A stretch of DNA of 64,000 bases from Bacillota bacterium (lineage in GTDB: Bacteria; Bacillota; Clostridia; Christensenellales; SZUA-584). Made by a program: the position numbers and the translations under genes. The stretch lies in contig JAEYPS010000014.1 of NCBI GenBank assembly GCA_023410475.1, positions 27,166-91,165 of the forward strand, in the 5' to 3' direction. Below the pieces are notes generated by a model, which saw nothing but the letters and a program-made list of their open reading frames with translations, was not told where the DNA came from and made no database searches. This document shows positions 52,915-61,807 of the stretch, one piece after another; within the stretch, counting starts at the first letter, position 1, and every line of letters starts with the position of its first letter.

Positions 52915-53879
52915 GACCTCTTCCTCCCGACACATTTTACCGCCTTTTCGGCTATATCCTTTGCGGTGAGACGGAACTTTTTTTGCAGATATTCCTGAGT
53001 TCCCACCTCCCCGAAGCTCTCGAAAACGCCTACGCGCTCCATCGGCACGGGGCAGTGCTCGGCCAGCGTCTCTGCCACCGCGCTGCCGAGCCCGCACACA
53101 GCGTTGTGGTTCTCGGCGGTCACTATTGCGCCGTATGCCTCGGCGGCCAGTATTACCGCCTGCTCGTCGAGAGGCTTTATAGTGTGCATGTCTATCACCG
53201 CCGCCGATATGCCCCGCTCCGCAAGCATGTCCCGCGCAAGCAGCGCCTCGTATACCATTATGCCGCACGCGATTATCGCAACGTCACTGCCCTCGCAAAG
53301 AACGTTCGCCTTCCCTATCGTAAACTGAGCGTCGTCTCTGTATACGCGCATCACCTTCCTTCGGCACGAGCGCATATAGAACACCCCGTACGTGCCTGCC
53401 ATATACCTGACCGCGGTCTTATACATCGTTATGTCGGCGGGCTCTATTATCGTTATTCCCGGCACGGTGCGCATTAAACCTATGTCCTCAAGCGGCATGT
53501 GCGTTCCTCCGTTTGCCGTCGCCGTCACACCGGCGTCCCCGCCTATTATCTTTACGTTAAGATGCTGATACGCGCACGACAGAAACACCTGGTCGAACGC
53601 GCGGCGCGTGGCGAACGTGCCGAACGCGTGGAAAAACGGTATGAGCCCTGTTGCCGACATCCCCGCGCACATCCCCGTCGCGTGTGCCTCCATTATGCCG
53701 CAGTTTATGCCCCTATCGGGAAACATATCATAAAACCGCTTCGTACCCATCGAATACTGTACGTCGGTGTCAATGGCAAATATCCTGTCGTTAAGATTCG
53801 CCTCATCTATAAGAGCGTCGCAGTAAGCGGCGCGCATCTCCGTGTCGTCCATCTTAATAACATCAGCCAAGAAGCTCAT
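52911..53879 (-). CDS. Transketolase, C-terminal subunit
   Basis: 322-residue second half of a split transketolase (Pyr and C-terminal domains). IMEAHATGMCAGMSATG holds the thiamine-activating Glu region, and TATANGGTHMPLEDIGLMR is typical of split enzymes. VIDMHTIKPLDEQAV marks the C-terminal domain. I choose ATG 53879, which overlaps the N-terminal subunit gene by 17 bp with GGAGAAGAG upstream. Confidence 0.93.
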   Translation of the reverse strand: MSFLADVIKMDDTEMRAAYCDALIDEANLNDRIFAIDTDVQYSMGTKRFYDMFPDRGINCGIMEAHATGMCAGMSATGLIPFFHAFGTFATRRAFDQVFLSCAYQHLNVKIIGGDAGVTATANGGTHMPLEDIGLMRTVPGITIIEPADITMYKTAVRYMAGTYGVFYMRSCRRKVMRVYRDDAQFTIGKANVLCEGSDVAIIACGIMVYEALLARDMLAERGISAAVIDMHTIKPLDEQAVILAAEAYGAIVTAENHNAVCGLGSAVAETLAEHCPVPMERVGVFESFGEVGTQEYLQKKFRLTAKDIAEKAVKCVGRKRS

Positions 53880-54702
53880 AGCTCTTCTCCAGTCTTCTGT
53901 CGATTTCGGCGATCGCTGATTCCGCCATCTCATGCGTTATCACCATATAGTGGTTGAAGCCCTCTATCTCAGCGAAATTGCATCCGTACCCTTTTACGGT
54001 GTTCAGTATGACCGCCGTCGGCCTGCGCGATTCTCTTGCCCCTGTAAGCGCGTCGTATATTTCCTTTACGTCATGTCCGTCCGCTTCAAGCGCGTCAATG
54101 CCGAACGCTGTGAATTTATCCTTGAGGCAAAACGGCTCGCAGATGTCCTTCGTATAACCGTCGAGCTGGCGGGCGTTGTTGTCCACAATGATAACGAGAT
54201 TGTCCGGCTGCCTGTGCGCGATGAACTGTATCGCCTCCCAATTCTGCCCCTCCTGCAGCTCGCCGTCGCCTACGATCGCGTACACGGTGCTGCCTATTCC
54301 CTGATATTTGTTGCCCAGCGCAACGCCTGTCGCGAGTGAAAGCCCCTGCCCCAAAGAGCCGGTGCTTATATCAACGCCGTTTGTTTTGAGGCGGTCGCAG
54401 TGGCTGGGGAGCTTCGTTCCGCCCGCGTTAAGCGTCTTAAGCTCTTCCCTGTTAAAATAGCCTCTGTACGCGAGCGCCGCGTACAGCGCAGGGCCGCAGT
54501 GGCCCTTAGACAGCACTACCCAGTCGCGGTCTTTCTTTTTGCTGTCGTTTGGGTCGATGTTGAGTATTTGCGTATACAGCACGGCGAGCGCGTCGCAAAC
54601 AGACATGCTTCCCCCTATATGGCCGTACCCTGCGGCTTCCATCGCCCTTATGGTCAGCTTTCTTATTTCAGCAGCCGCCGTCAAAGCGCTTTTGATTTTC
54701 AT
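53863..54702 (-). CDS. Transketolase, N-terminal subunit
   Basis: 279-residue thiamine-diphosphate-binding half. HIGGSMSVCDALAVLY, VVLSKGHCGPALYAAL, GSLGQGLSLATGVALG, and the thiamine motif IVGDGELQEGQNWEA are all present. It overlaps the Gfo/Idh stop by four bases. With its C-terminal partner it moves two-carbon units between sugar phosphates, linking this pathway to pentose phosphate metabolism. Confidence 0.94.
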   Translation of the reverse strand: MKIKSALTAAAEIRKLTIRAMEAAGYGHIGGSMSVCDALAVLYTQILNIDPNDSKKKDRDWVVLSKGHCGPALYAALAYRGYFNREELKTLNAGGTKLPSHCDRLKTNGVDISTGSLGQGLSLATGVALGNKYQGIGSTVYAIVGDGELQEGQNWEAIQFIAHRQPDNLVIIVDNNARQLDGYTKDICEPFCLKDKFTAFGIDALEADGHDVKEIYDALTGARESRRPTAVILNTVKGYGCNFAEIEGFNHYMVITHEMAESAIAEIDRRLEKSYELLG

Positions 54703-55904
54703 GTTTTCTTCCTCTTCAGCATCATGCTTACAAGCCCGCGCTTTTTCATTAAAGGCCTGTCTTCGTAGCTTTCAAGGTATACTTCCTGCCGCTTGCGCGA
54801 CGAGTCTACCGCCGCCAGCGCGAATTTCAATACTTCCCTGCCCCGCTCTCCCGAAAGCACCGGCTCGCGGTCGTTCTTTATCGCGTCCACAAAGTCGCGT
54901 GTGGAGGCTTCGAACGAATCGGCCCAGTCGTGCTTCATATCCCAGAATTCCGTGAGCTTTCCGTCGCGGTACATCACCACGGGGGCTACGCCGGGCAGCA
55001 TGCACGCCGTGCAGCGCGTGACCCATATTATTCCCCTTGAGCCCGTTATCTCCACACGCTCGTCGCACGTGTAATACTTGCTCTCAACAAACATCTCATC
55101 CGAGCTCATTATGTCCCATACGCCGTAAAGCTTTTTGTCCTTGTGCTTCCACATGATTACCGCGGGAACGTCGTTGTATACTCCGGGTATTATCTGCGTT
55201 TCGTCTATCCACGCGACCACCTTCTCTACGTCGCCCAGCATATATAAAATCGTTGAAAACTTGTGATAGCCGTCGTCGAACACTGTGGGGCCTCCGCCAG
55301 AGAGCGTGTCGTTGAGCCTCCATACCCACGACTTCGCGTTCACTTCCCATCCCGTTTCTTTAACGTCATCGTCAACCTTAGCGCAGCCGGTCCTGGCTTT
55401 CTTGCTGACGACAGGCATATTTCTCGACGCCAGCGACGCGTTGTTCATCTTAAGGCGTATACCCTGAGGCACGCCTATCTCTCCGGCTTCGAGCAGGCTC
55501 TTCGCCATCCGGTAAGGAGGATAAAACACGAAGTTTTCAAATACCTTGAGCTTGACCCCGTTGTCCTTCGCGGCCTTTATCATAGCGTCGCATTCGGCGA
55601 GGTTCATTGCCATGGGCTTTTGCACGGACACATGCTTGCCGGCATTGCAGGCTTTTACGGTATATTCACAATGAAGGTGATGAGGCAAAAGCAGCTCTAC
55701 ACCCGTAACTTCTTTGTCGCAGAGCACGTCGTCGAAGCTCTGAAAAACGTTGGGTATTCCATGCTCCTCGGCGAACTTCTTCGCGGCGGCGTGGTTGATA
55801 TCGCACACCCCCCAAAGCTCGGCGTCCGGGTTGTCTTTATACCCCGCAACGTGAAGCGTCGCTATCCTTCCGCAGCCCACGATTACAAACTTCATCCTGC
55901 TCAT
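54699..55904 (-). CDS. Gfo/Idh/MocA family oxidoreductase
   Basis: 401-residue dehydrogenase and first gene of the long catabolic operon. The Rossmann motif is VIVGCGRIATLHVAGY. The usual EKP is QKP here (VSVQKPMAMN); the catalytic-type Lys is kept but the preceding Glu is Gln. The DDGYHKFSTILYMLGD segment carries the substrate-domain His. GAGGAG precedes the ATG. It probably oxidises a hydroxyl of the incoming sugar or polyol. Confidence 0.9.
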   Translation of the reverse strand: MSRMKFVIVGCGRIATLHVAGYKDNPDAELWGVCDINHAAAKKFAEEHGIPNVFQSFDDVLCDKEVTGVELLLPHHLHCEYTVKACNAGKHVSVQKPMAMNLAECDAMIKAAKDNGVKLKVFENFVFYPPYRMAKSLLEAGEIGVPQGIRLKMNNASLASRNMPVVSKKARTGCAKVDDDVKETGWEVNAKSWVWRLNDTLSGGGPTVFDDGYHKFSTILYMLGDVEKVVAWIDETQIIPGVYNDVPAVIMWKHKDKKLYGVWDIMSSDEMFVESKYYTCDERVEITGSRGIIWVTRCTACMLPGVAPVVMYRDGKLTEFWDMKHDWADSFEASTRDFVDAIKNDREPVLSGERGREVLKFALAAVDSSRKRQEVYLESYEDRPLMKKRGLVSMMLKRKKT

Positions 55905-56043
55905 GCGTATCTCCTCTATGATCGTGTAATAAACCTGACCGAATGCTGTATGTTATAAAAGGGTTAAACCGTAAGAAAGCAGTTTTTAATTATTGCACAC
56001 GGCTTTTTTTCGCCGCACTCTGATGGATACGCTGCCTGCTTAT

Positions 56044-56072
56044 ATAATATTAATTTAAGCGTAAGACTACAA
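56044..56072 (-). promoter_or_regulatory. Probable promoter of the long catabolic operon
   Basis: Minus-strand TTGTAG (56067-56072), 17-base spacer, TATTAT (56044-56049), about 140 bp before the first ATG. The rest of the 55,905-56,210 gap contains AT-rich leader and no gene I can support. No copy of the 19-base shared operator is present. Confidence 0.5.
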
Positions 56073-56210
56073 TAGATTCTGCAGATGGGGTTGCTCATAG
56101 CGCAACTAATAAGGATTCAACCGGCGCTGCTTTTAGCTTTTTGCATTATTATCGAGGTTTCCAAGGCATGTACCCGAGCGGCAAGCTGCATACGTCTGAA
56201 GTTTGAGGGT

Positions 56211-56242
56211 GCAAAAGGGTGCCCAAGAAGCACCCCTTTTGC
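56211..56242 (-). terminator. Terminator-like hairpin after the 127-residue protein gene
   Basis: Stem GCAAAAGGGTGC / GCACCCCTTTTGC (56211-56222, 56230-56242). T residues are within the stem on the minus strand rather than after it, so efficiency is uncertain. It follows the stop of the downstream-most gene of this small cluster. Confidence 0.5.
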
Positions 56243-56253
56243 AATAAAAGCGG

Positions 56254-56637
56254 CTAACCGCTTTCCTTTTTCGCGAAATAGCCCGCTATCACTTTCAGTA
56301 TGCTCTCGGCGATATTAACAACCGTCATAAGCGTGTTTGACTCGTCGGCCGCCGCGGTACCGGTAAACATCCCTTCTATAGCGCCAAGTGAAGTCCCGAC
56401 TCTGTCCGCGTTGGCTTTTACGCTTGTGCCGGCTTTATCTAGGCTGTCCACCAGCGCCGGCAGCTGCATAATTGTCTTGTTTACATAGGCGGCGTTATCG
56501 TCAATCAGCCTGCTTACCTTTTTCGTCATCTTGATGAAGTTGACCAATGCGGCTATCAGCGTTGCTCCAACGGCCACAACCAGACAAGAACCGAGAAACA
56601 TAACCATAATAATCAGCAGGTCGTTTATACTTATCAT
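56254..56637 (-). CDS. Membrane-anchored coiled-coil protein, DUF948-like
   Basis: 127-residue protein with one N-terminal helix (LLIIMVMFLGSCLVVAVGATL) followed by a long amphipathic helical region resembling DUF948 general-stress proteins. I do not recognise a specific function. It lies 60 bp downstream of a YtxH-like gene, a pairing seen for DUF948/YtxH stress genes in Bacillota, which supports an envelope-stress role by inference. Confidence 0.65.
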   Translation of the reverse strand: MISINDLLIIMVMFLGSCLVVAVGATLIAALVNFIKMTKKVSRLIDDNAAYVNKTIMQLPALVDSLDKAGTSVKANADRVGTSLGAIEGMFTGTAAADESNTLMTVVNIAESILKVIAGYFAKKESG

Positions 56638-56699
56638 ATACTTGCTCCGTCAATACCTCTAATTTGCTAATCATTAGCCTGCGCAGTTTTTCATACCGC

Positions 56700-56945
56700 T
56701 TATGCCTGCGGCGTATCTTCCTCTCCCTTTTTTATCTTCTCCTTCACCGCAGCCGCTGCCTTCTTCGCGCCTTCGGCGATACGCTTACGCGTTTCCTTTC
56801 CCGGCCCCGGAGCGAGCAGTACCCCGGCCGCCACACCAGCCACCGCCCCCGCGGCCGCACCTATCGCCAATTTTTTAGCCGCCTTCTTTGCGGCCACGGC
56901 TCTGGCCTTCTTCTTTTTCGTTTCAAGCATATCTTTGATCAGCAT
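56700..56945 (-). CDS. YtxH-like small membrane protein
   Basis: 81-residue protein: basic Lys/Ala-rich start, a glycine-zipper membrane helix (AIGAAAGAVAGVAAGVLLAP), then GKETRKRIAEG and a charged tail, the pattern of YtxH. I use ATG 56945, which follows GGAGGAAGAC; the longer frame to 57056 has no site. It is the first gene of the pair with the DUF948-like protein. Confidence 0.78.
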   Translation of the reverse strand: MLIKDMLETKKKKARAVAAKKAAKKLAIGAAAGAVAGVAAGVLLAPGPGKETRKRIAEGAKKAAAAVKEKIKKGEEDTPQA

Positions 56946-57158
56946 GTCTTCCTCCATAATCAACATATTCATTTCAGTATTTGATACTAATATACAGATA
57001 TGCTGTTTATATAGTTTCTGTGTGCTTATTACTCTTCTTGCCCAATAAAAAGACATGAGCTTAAACGAAAAACCAAAGCAGCAGTGTATACTGCGGTATA
57101 ATAGTATGTTTAAATTGAAGCCGACAATAGTCGTTATGCGTCCAACAAACTCCGTGTG

Positions 57159-58631
57159 TCATGTGCCGCAAAACGTTCTGTATCCGCAGGCGGACGGCCC
57201 GGGGGGCTCCGAGTATTCCTTTTGCTCCGGCGAATGCTCATACGGCTTTGACAGGGCGCTCAGCAGAGCGTGCATGAAGCTGTAGTCTCCTTCTGCCGCC
57301 GCTTCAAGCGCTTCCTCAACGCGGTGGTTTCGGGGAATCAGAGCAGGGTTTGAATTGCGCATCAGCTCATTTGACGAATGCTTTTTATCGTCCTGCCTTG
57401 AAAGCCTTGCCTGCCAAAGCCTATGCCACTGGCCGAAATCGGCGCTCTGAAACATCGTGGTATCCTCTATCCTGTCAAACGTCAGCGCAAGAAACGTATT
57501 TGTAAAGTCAGCGTGATGTTTTTGCATAATGATTAATAGCTCTTCCGCAAGAGAAGCGTCGCCGTCTTCTTTATTGCTTAACCCAAGCTTTGCTCTCATT
57601 CCGTCAAGCCAATTGCTTTCATACATCTCAGAAAAGGACGCTAGCGCTTCGTTCGCCGTCTCTACGGCTCCCTCCTGAAAATCGCTGAGCAGTGGCAGCA
57701 GCGTTTCCGCGAAACGCGCAAGGTTCCACTCGGCAATCGCAGGCTGGTTGCCGTAAGCGTAGCGGCCTTGGCGGTCTATAGAGCTGAAAACGGTAGCGGG
57801 ATCGTATTCGTTCATAAACGCGCAGGGCCCGTAGTCGATTGTTTCTCCGCTCAGCGCCATGTTGTCGGTGTTCATAACGCCGTGTATGAAGCCTGTGAGC
57901 TGCCATTTCGCTATAAGCGACGCCTGTCTGTCAACAACTTCTTTAAGCAGCGAAACATATCTGCTGCCGTCATGTTCCAGGTCGGGAAAGTGGCGCTTTA
58001 TAGTGTAGTCGGCCAGTATGCGCAGCTTCTCAAGGCTTCCCGACATCGCGGCGTATTGGAACGTGCCTACCCGGATATGACTGGACGCTACGCGAGTCAG
58101 AACAGCGCCTTGCAGCGGCGTATCCCTTAATACCGTCTCACCGGTGGTCACGACAGCGAGGCTGCGCGTCGTCGGTATGCCAAGGGCGTGCATAGCTTCG
58201 CTTATTATGTATTCGCGAAGCATAGGCCCAAGCGCCGCCCGTCCGTCTCCCCCCCGAGAATACGGCGTCCGGCCCGAGCCTTTTAGCTGTATATCATACC
58301 TTTCCCCCCACGGAGAAATCTGCTCGCCTAATAGCACGGCGCGCCCGTCGCCCAGCATAGTGAAGTATCCGAACTGATGACCCGCGTAGGCCTGGGCTAT
58401 AGGCACTGAATTCTCGGGTATGCTGTTTCCCGCAAGTATCGAGATCCCCTCATCGCTTTGCAGATGATCGGAGCTTATGCCAATCGATTCGCATAATCTC
58501 GCGTTTAATATAACCAGCTTAGGCGCGCGGACACGCGAAAGCTCCGCCCTGCTGAAAAACGATTCCGGCAAACGCGAATAGCTGTTGTCAAGATTCCACC
58601 CTGATTCTGTTAATACGTCACTGTTTTTCAT
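57159..58631 (-). CDS. selO: SelO family protein adenylyltransferase (YdiU)
   Basis: About 490-residue pseudokinase-fold AMPylator, which transfers AMP to Ser/Thr/Tyr of proteins in redox control. WNLDNSYSRLPESFF near the N-terminus, QAYAGHQFGYF, LGDGRAVLLGE, and GRTPYSRGGDGRAALG are SelO signatures. HGVMNTDNMALSGETIDYG holds the catalytic and metal Asp. I favour ATG 58631; TTG 58688 would add 19 residues and neither has a strong ribosome site. It stands alone on the strand. Confidence 0.92.
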   Translation of the reverse strand: MKNSDVLTESGWNLDNSYSRLPESFFSRAELSRVRAPKLVILNARLCESIGISSDHLQSDEGISILAGNSIPENSVPIAQAYAGHQFGYFTMLGDGRAVLLGEQISPWGERYDIQLKGSGRTPYSRGGDGRAALGPMLREYIISEAMHALGIPTTRSLAVVTTGETVLRDTPLQGAVLTRVASSHIRVGTFQYAAMSGSLEKLRILADYTIKRHFPDLEHDGSRYVSLLKEVVDRQASLIAKWQLTGFIHGVMNTDNMALSGETIDYGPCAFMNEYDPATVFSSIDRQGRYAYGNQPAIAEWNLARFAETLLPLLSDFQEGAVETANEALASFSEMYESNWLDGMRAKLGLSNKEDGDASLAEELLIIMQKHHADFTNTFLALTFDRIEDTTMFQSADFGQWHRLWQARLSRQDDKKHSSNELMRNSNPALIPRNHRVEEALEAAAEGDYSFMHALLSALSKPYEHSPEQKEYSEPPGPSACGYRTFCGT

Positions 58632-58831
58632 GCTGTTTATCTTTTTAAATCTCTCTTTTTCCTGATTATAGCGTTCCCAATTTGACAAATCGCAACGCCG
58701 TTATGCGTTTTGTAATATGTGCCACTTTTTATTATAACACACAAGCGGTAATGAAACGCGCCGGGCATCAAGGCTCCAAAAATTTTGGCTTTTGGTGCCC
58801 CGGCATCCGGCGCTTTTTAGGTATTTTTGAT

Positions 58832-59662
58832 TTATCTTTGCTTTTTGATGTAGCGTTTTTCCGCGTACGCCACGGCAATATACATTACCGCGGCAACGAC
58901 TGCAAGTATAAGTATGCTTGCCATGACGAGGTCCAGTTTAAACACCTGCCCTCCGTATACAATGAGATAGCCGAGTCCCGCTTTTGATACGAGATATTCG
59001 CCTACTATTACGCCTACCCACGTCATGCCCACGTTTATTTTAAGCGCGGATATGATGGACGCAACGCTCGCCGGCAATATGACCATCCTCAGTATCTGCA
59101 GCCTTGTAGCCCCGAACGTGCGCATAAGCATTACCTTCTCCTCGCTTACCTCCATAAAGCCGCCCAGCACACTGAGTACCGTTACAACCACGGATATCAG
59201 CAGCGCCATGGTTATAATCGCTCCTTCACCCGCACCCACCCAAATTATTATTACGGGCCCGAGCGCAATCTTGGGCAGGCTGTTCAGTACGACAAGGTAA
59301 GGATCGAGCGTACGCGCTACGGTGGGTGACCACCATAAAATTATGGCAATGCCTATTCCCATTATCGTGCCGAGCGAGAAACCCGCGACCGTTTCCCAAA
59401 GCGTTACTCCTATATGCTTAAACAATACTCCGTCGTTGTAAAGCGATGCGATGGTTTTAACTATTCTTGAGGGCGAGCTCATGATGAAGGGGTCTATCCA
59501 ATGCATAGCGGCGGCCGCTTCCCAAAGCCCTATTATTAAAACGAGCAGGCTTATCCTTAACAGAGTGACCCTTAAGTGCTCACGCTTAACTCTTTTCAAA
59601 TATTCAATATGCTCTTTTGAGTAACCGTTTTTTGCGGCTTTTCTTTTCAGCTTAATCGACAT
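58832..59662 (-). CDS. ABC transporter permease, SsuC/TauC type
   Basis: 276-residue membrane protein with about six helices. The ATPase-docking loop is EVSEEKVMLMRTFGATRLQ near residue 175. N-terminal 30 residues are basic and cytoplasmic. It overlaps the ATPase gene by 11 bases. With the ATPase and the SsuA-like lipoprotein it forms an importer for a small nitrogen- or sulfur-containing compound. Confidence 0.9.
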   Translation of the reverse strand: MSIKLKRKAAKNGYSKEHIEYLKRVKREHLRVTLLRISLLVLIIGLWEAAAAMHWIDPFIMSSPSRIVKTIASLYNDGVLFKHIGVTLWETVAGFSLGTIMGIGIAIILWWSPTVARTLDPYLVVLNSLPKIALGPVIIIWVGAGEGAIITMALLISVVVTVLSVLGGFMEVSEEKVMLMRTFGATRLQILRMVILPASVASIISALKINVGMTWVGVIVGEYLVSKAGLGYLIVYGGQVFKLDLVMASILILAVVAAVMYIAVAYAEKRYIKKQR

Positions 59663-60422
59663 GCACGGCCAGCTCCTTCCATATCAAATCAAAATAGTCG
59701 CGGAACCCGGATGCCTTTCTTTTCTCGATAGGCGAAAAACTCTCGATGTTAAGGTTAATATCCACGTGCTTTTTTACCGTTGCGGGCCGCTGCGAGAGCA
59801 CGAGTATTCTGTCCGACATCGAAATAGCTTCTGAAATGTCGTGCGTCACCAAAACCGCCGTTTTCTTTTCCGAGCGGATGATGTCCGCTATCTCATCGGA
59901 GAGCGCCAGCCTTGTCTGATAATCAAGCGATGAGAACGGCTCATCCAGCAGCAGTATCTCGGGGTCTACGGCAAGGGTCCTTATAAGAGCGACCTTTTGC
60001 CTCATCCCTCCCGAAAGCTGCTGCGGGTGATACCGCTTAAAATCACCGAGGCCGTATTTCTCGAGCAATCCCAAGGCCTTGCCGCGCGCTTCCTTCGTGC
60101 ATTTTTTTTGCACCTGAAGACCAAGCATTATGTTCTCTTCTATGTTCCGCCATTCAAAGAGATGATCCCTTTGCAGCATATATGCGACAGACTCGTTATG
60201 TCCGCAGACCTTTTTATCGCCTATTACTATCTCTCCGCTTGTTGGCTCGATCATCCCGGCTATCATCGACAGCACCGTGGTTTTGCCGCAGCCGCTGGGG
60301 CCTACTATCCCGAGAAACTCTCCCCTGTATACAGAAAAATTAAGGTCCTTAACGACACTGATTTCGTCCTTTAAAGTATGGTAGTTTTTGTTTATAGCCT
60401 GTAACCTGACCAATTCCTCCAA
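59652..60422 (-). CDS. ABC transporter ATP-binding protein, SsuB/TauB type
   Basis: 256-residue ATPase: Walker A GPSGCGKTT, Q-loop YMLQRDHLFEWRN, signature QLSGGMRQKVALIRT, Walker B ILLLDEP, and switch VTHDISEA. TTG start with GGGGAGAAAAAG upstream. A terminator-like hairpin lies between it and the upstream binding-protein gene, so it may be expressed at a lower level. Confidence 0.93.
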   Translation of the reverse strand: MEELVRLQAINKNYHTLKDEISVVKDLNFSVYRGEFLGIVGPSGCGKTTVLSMIAGMIEPTSGEIVIGDKKVCGHNESVAYMLQRDHLFEWRNIEENIMLGLQVQKKCTKEARGKALGLLEKYGLGDFKRYHPQQLSGGMRQKVALIRTLAVDPEILLLDEPFSSLDYQTRLALSDEIADIIRSEKKTAVLVTHDISEAISMSDRILVLSQRPATVKKHVDINLNIESFSPIEKRKASGFRDYFDLIWKELAVHVD

Positions 60423-60588
60423 AACTTTTTCTCCCCTTTACAAAAGATGATATTAACGCTGTTTCACACTCCCATTACACACAAAAACTTATTAAGTTCT
60501 CCTTTATCCGCGATCCCGTATATAATCTAATATATTCAGAATGCATCCATGAGTTCTGGCCTCTTTTTACCATGTAAGCAAAAAGAAT

Positions 60589-60622
60589 AAAAAAGCCCCG
60601 AAACGCGCTTTGCTTCGAGGCT
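60589..60622 (-). terminator. Intercistronic terminator between binding protein and ATPase genes
   Basis: Minus-strand stem AGCCTCGAA / TTTCGGGGCT with a GC-rich loop and then TTTTTTATT. It sits 18 bp past the binding-protein stop and 170 bp before the ATPase gene, so it should reduce readthrough into the rest of the transporter operon. Confidence 0.75.
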
Positions 60623-60639
60623 GAAAGCAAGTAATAAAT

Positions 60640-61635
60640 TTATTGATTCCCTCCGGTTATATCAAGGGCAAATGACGTGTCAACAACGCTTTTGAACTCT
60701 ACTGTATTTTCCAATATACCCGCCTGCTGTATTATTTCCTGCAGGCGGTTGAACGCCTCTTCCTTCATAACCGGCGTATCCATCCACGCGTCTATCTCTT
60801 TGTACGATTGCGCGACCAATACCAGCGATTCGACAGACGTATCGGGAAAATGCTCTACGATTGCTTCGGCGATCTCCCGATCGGTAGCGTTTTGCACCCA
60901 CTGCTGCGCTTTGTAGATTGCTCTTAAGAAGCGCTTTATGATATCCGGATTGTTTTCTATATAGCTTTTTTTCGCCATGAACGCTGTATACGGCACCTCG
61001 CCGCTTTCAGCTCCCACAGCGCCCATTATATAGCCCTTGCCCTCCTTCACGAACATCGACGCCGTAGGTTCAAATAATGTAACGTAATCTCCCGTGCCGC
61101 CTTCAAAGGCGCCGCCCATCAGGTTGAACTGTATGTTTGTGATAACTTCAACGTCTACGCCCGGCTCAAGCCCGTTCTTGCGCAGAACATACTCAAGCGT
61201 CATCTCGGGAACTCCGCCTTCGCGCCCGCCGATAACGGTCGAGCCTCTAAGCTCGCACCATTGAAAATCATCATTAGGCTCTCTGCCGACAAGAAAAGAA
61301 CCATCGCGTTTTGTAAGCTGCCCGAATACAAGAGCGCTGTCTTCCTTGCCTTCGTTGTAGACGTATATCGCCGCTTCCGGACCCATAAGGCCTATCTGCG
61401 CCTGACCCGACAATAAAGCCGTCATAGATTTGTCCGCTCCCCCTCCGTTTACGAGCTCGATCTCAAGGCCCTCCTCCTTAAAGAACCCCAGTGATATAGC
61501 CGCGTACAAAGGAGCGTAGAACACCGAATGCGTGACCTCATTCAAAACTATCTTCTCCGGTTCCTGCTTATCGCACCCTATTACCATGACCGCCAGCAGC
61601 AGGCACAGCACAACTGATACCAGCCGTTTTACCAT
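60640..61635 (-). CDS. ABC substrate-binding lipoprotein, SsuA/THI5-like
   Basis: 331-residue binding protein of the NMT1/THI5-like fold. Lipobox VMVIGC with the cysteine near residue 21. THSVFYAPLYAAISLGFF, GQAQIGLMGPEAAIY, and GGREGGVPEMTLEYVL are typical. I use ATG 61635 after AGGAGGGAAG; a TTG one codon earlier is unlikely. No thiamine riboswitch is seen, so pyrimidine precursor uptake is not supported; sulfonate-like or other ligands are open. Confidence 0.9.
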   Translation of the reverse strand: MVKRLVSVVLCLLLAVMVIGCDKQEPEKIVLNEVTHSVFYAPLYAAISLGFFKEEGLEIELVNGGGADKSMTALLSGQAQIGLMGPEAAIYVYNEGKEDSALVFGQLTKRDGSFLVGREPNDDFQWCELRGSTVIGGREGGVPEMTLEYVLRKNGLEPGVDVEVITNIQFNLMGGAFEGGTGDYVTLFEPTASMFVKEGKGYIMGAVGAESGEVPYTAFMAKKSYIENNPDIIKRFLRAIYKAQQWVQNATDREIAEAIVEHFPDTSVESLVLVAQSYKEIDAWMDTPVMKEEAFNRLQEIIQQAGILENTVEFKSVVDTSFALDITGGNQ

Positions 61636-61672
61636 CAATACTTCCCTCCTTAAAACGATTTATCGCAATACC

Positions 61673-61702
61673 ATCTTATTCACTCCGCCAAAGATAGTGC
61701 AA
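61673..61702 (-). promoter_or_regulatory. Promoter of the SsuABC-type operon
   Basis: Minus-strand TTGCAC (61697-61702), 18-base spacer, TAAGAT (61673-61678), 40 bp before the lipoprotein gene. AGAGACAT occurs twice just upstream of it and could be a regulatory repeat. Confidence 0.5.
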
Positions 61703-61807
61703 AGAGACATCTCATAGAGACATAACATGATTGCTGCATCGAACTTAAGTATTCTATGAAGGCAAGGCTCTTCATAACTATAAAGCAAATACGCAATGGA
61801 GAGGGAT

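Noticed and set aside
58745..58800. Long imperfect inverted repeat between the permease and selO as a terminator
   Set aside because: The arms pair partially and no T-run follows on either strand; it may be a hairpin without termination function.
61639..61807. Thiamine riboswitch before the THI5-like binding protein
   Set aside because: No CTGAGA-type core or matching stems were seen; only a plain promoter and a short repeat.
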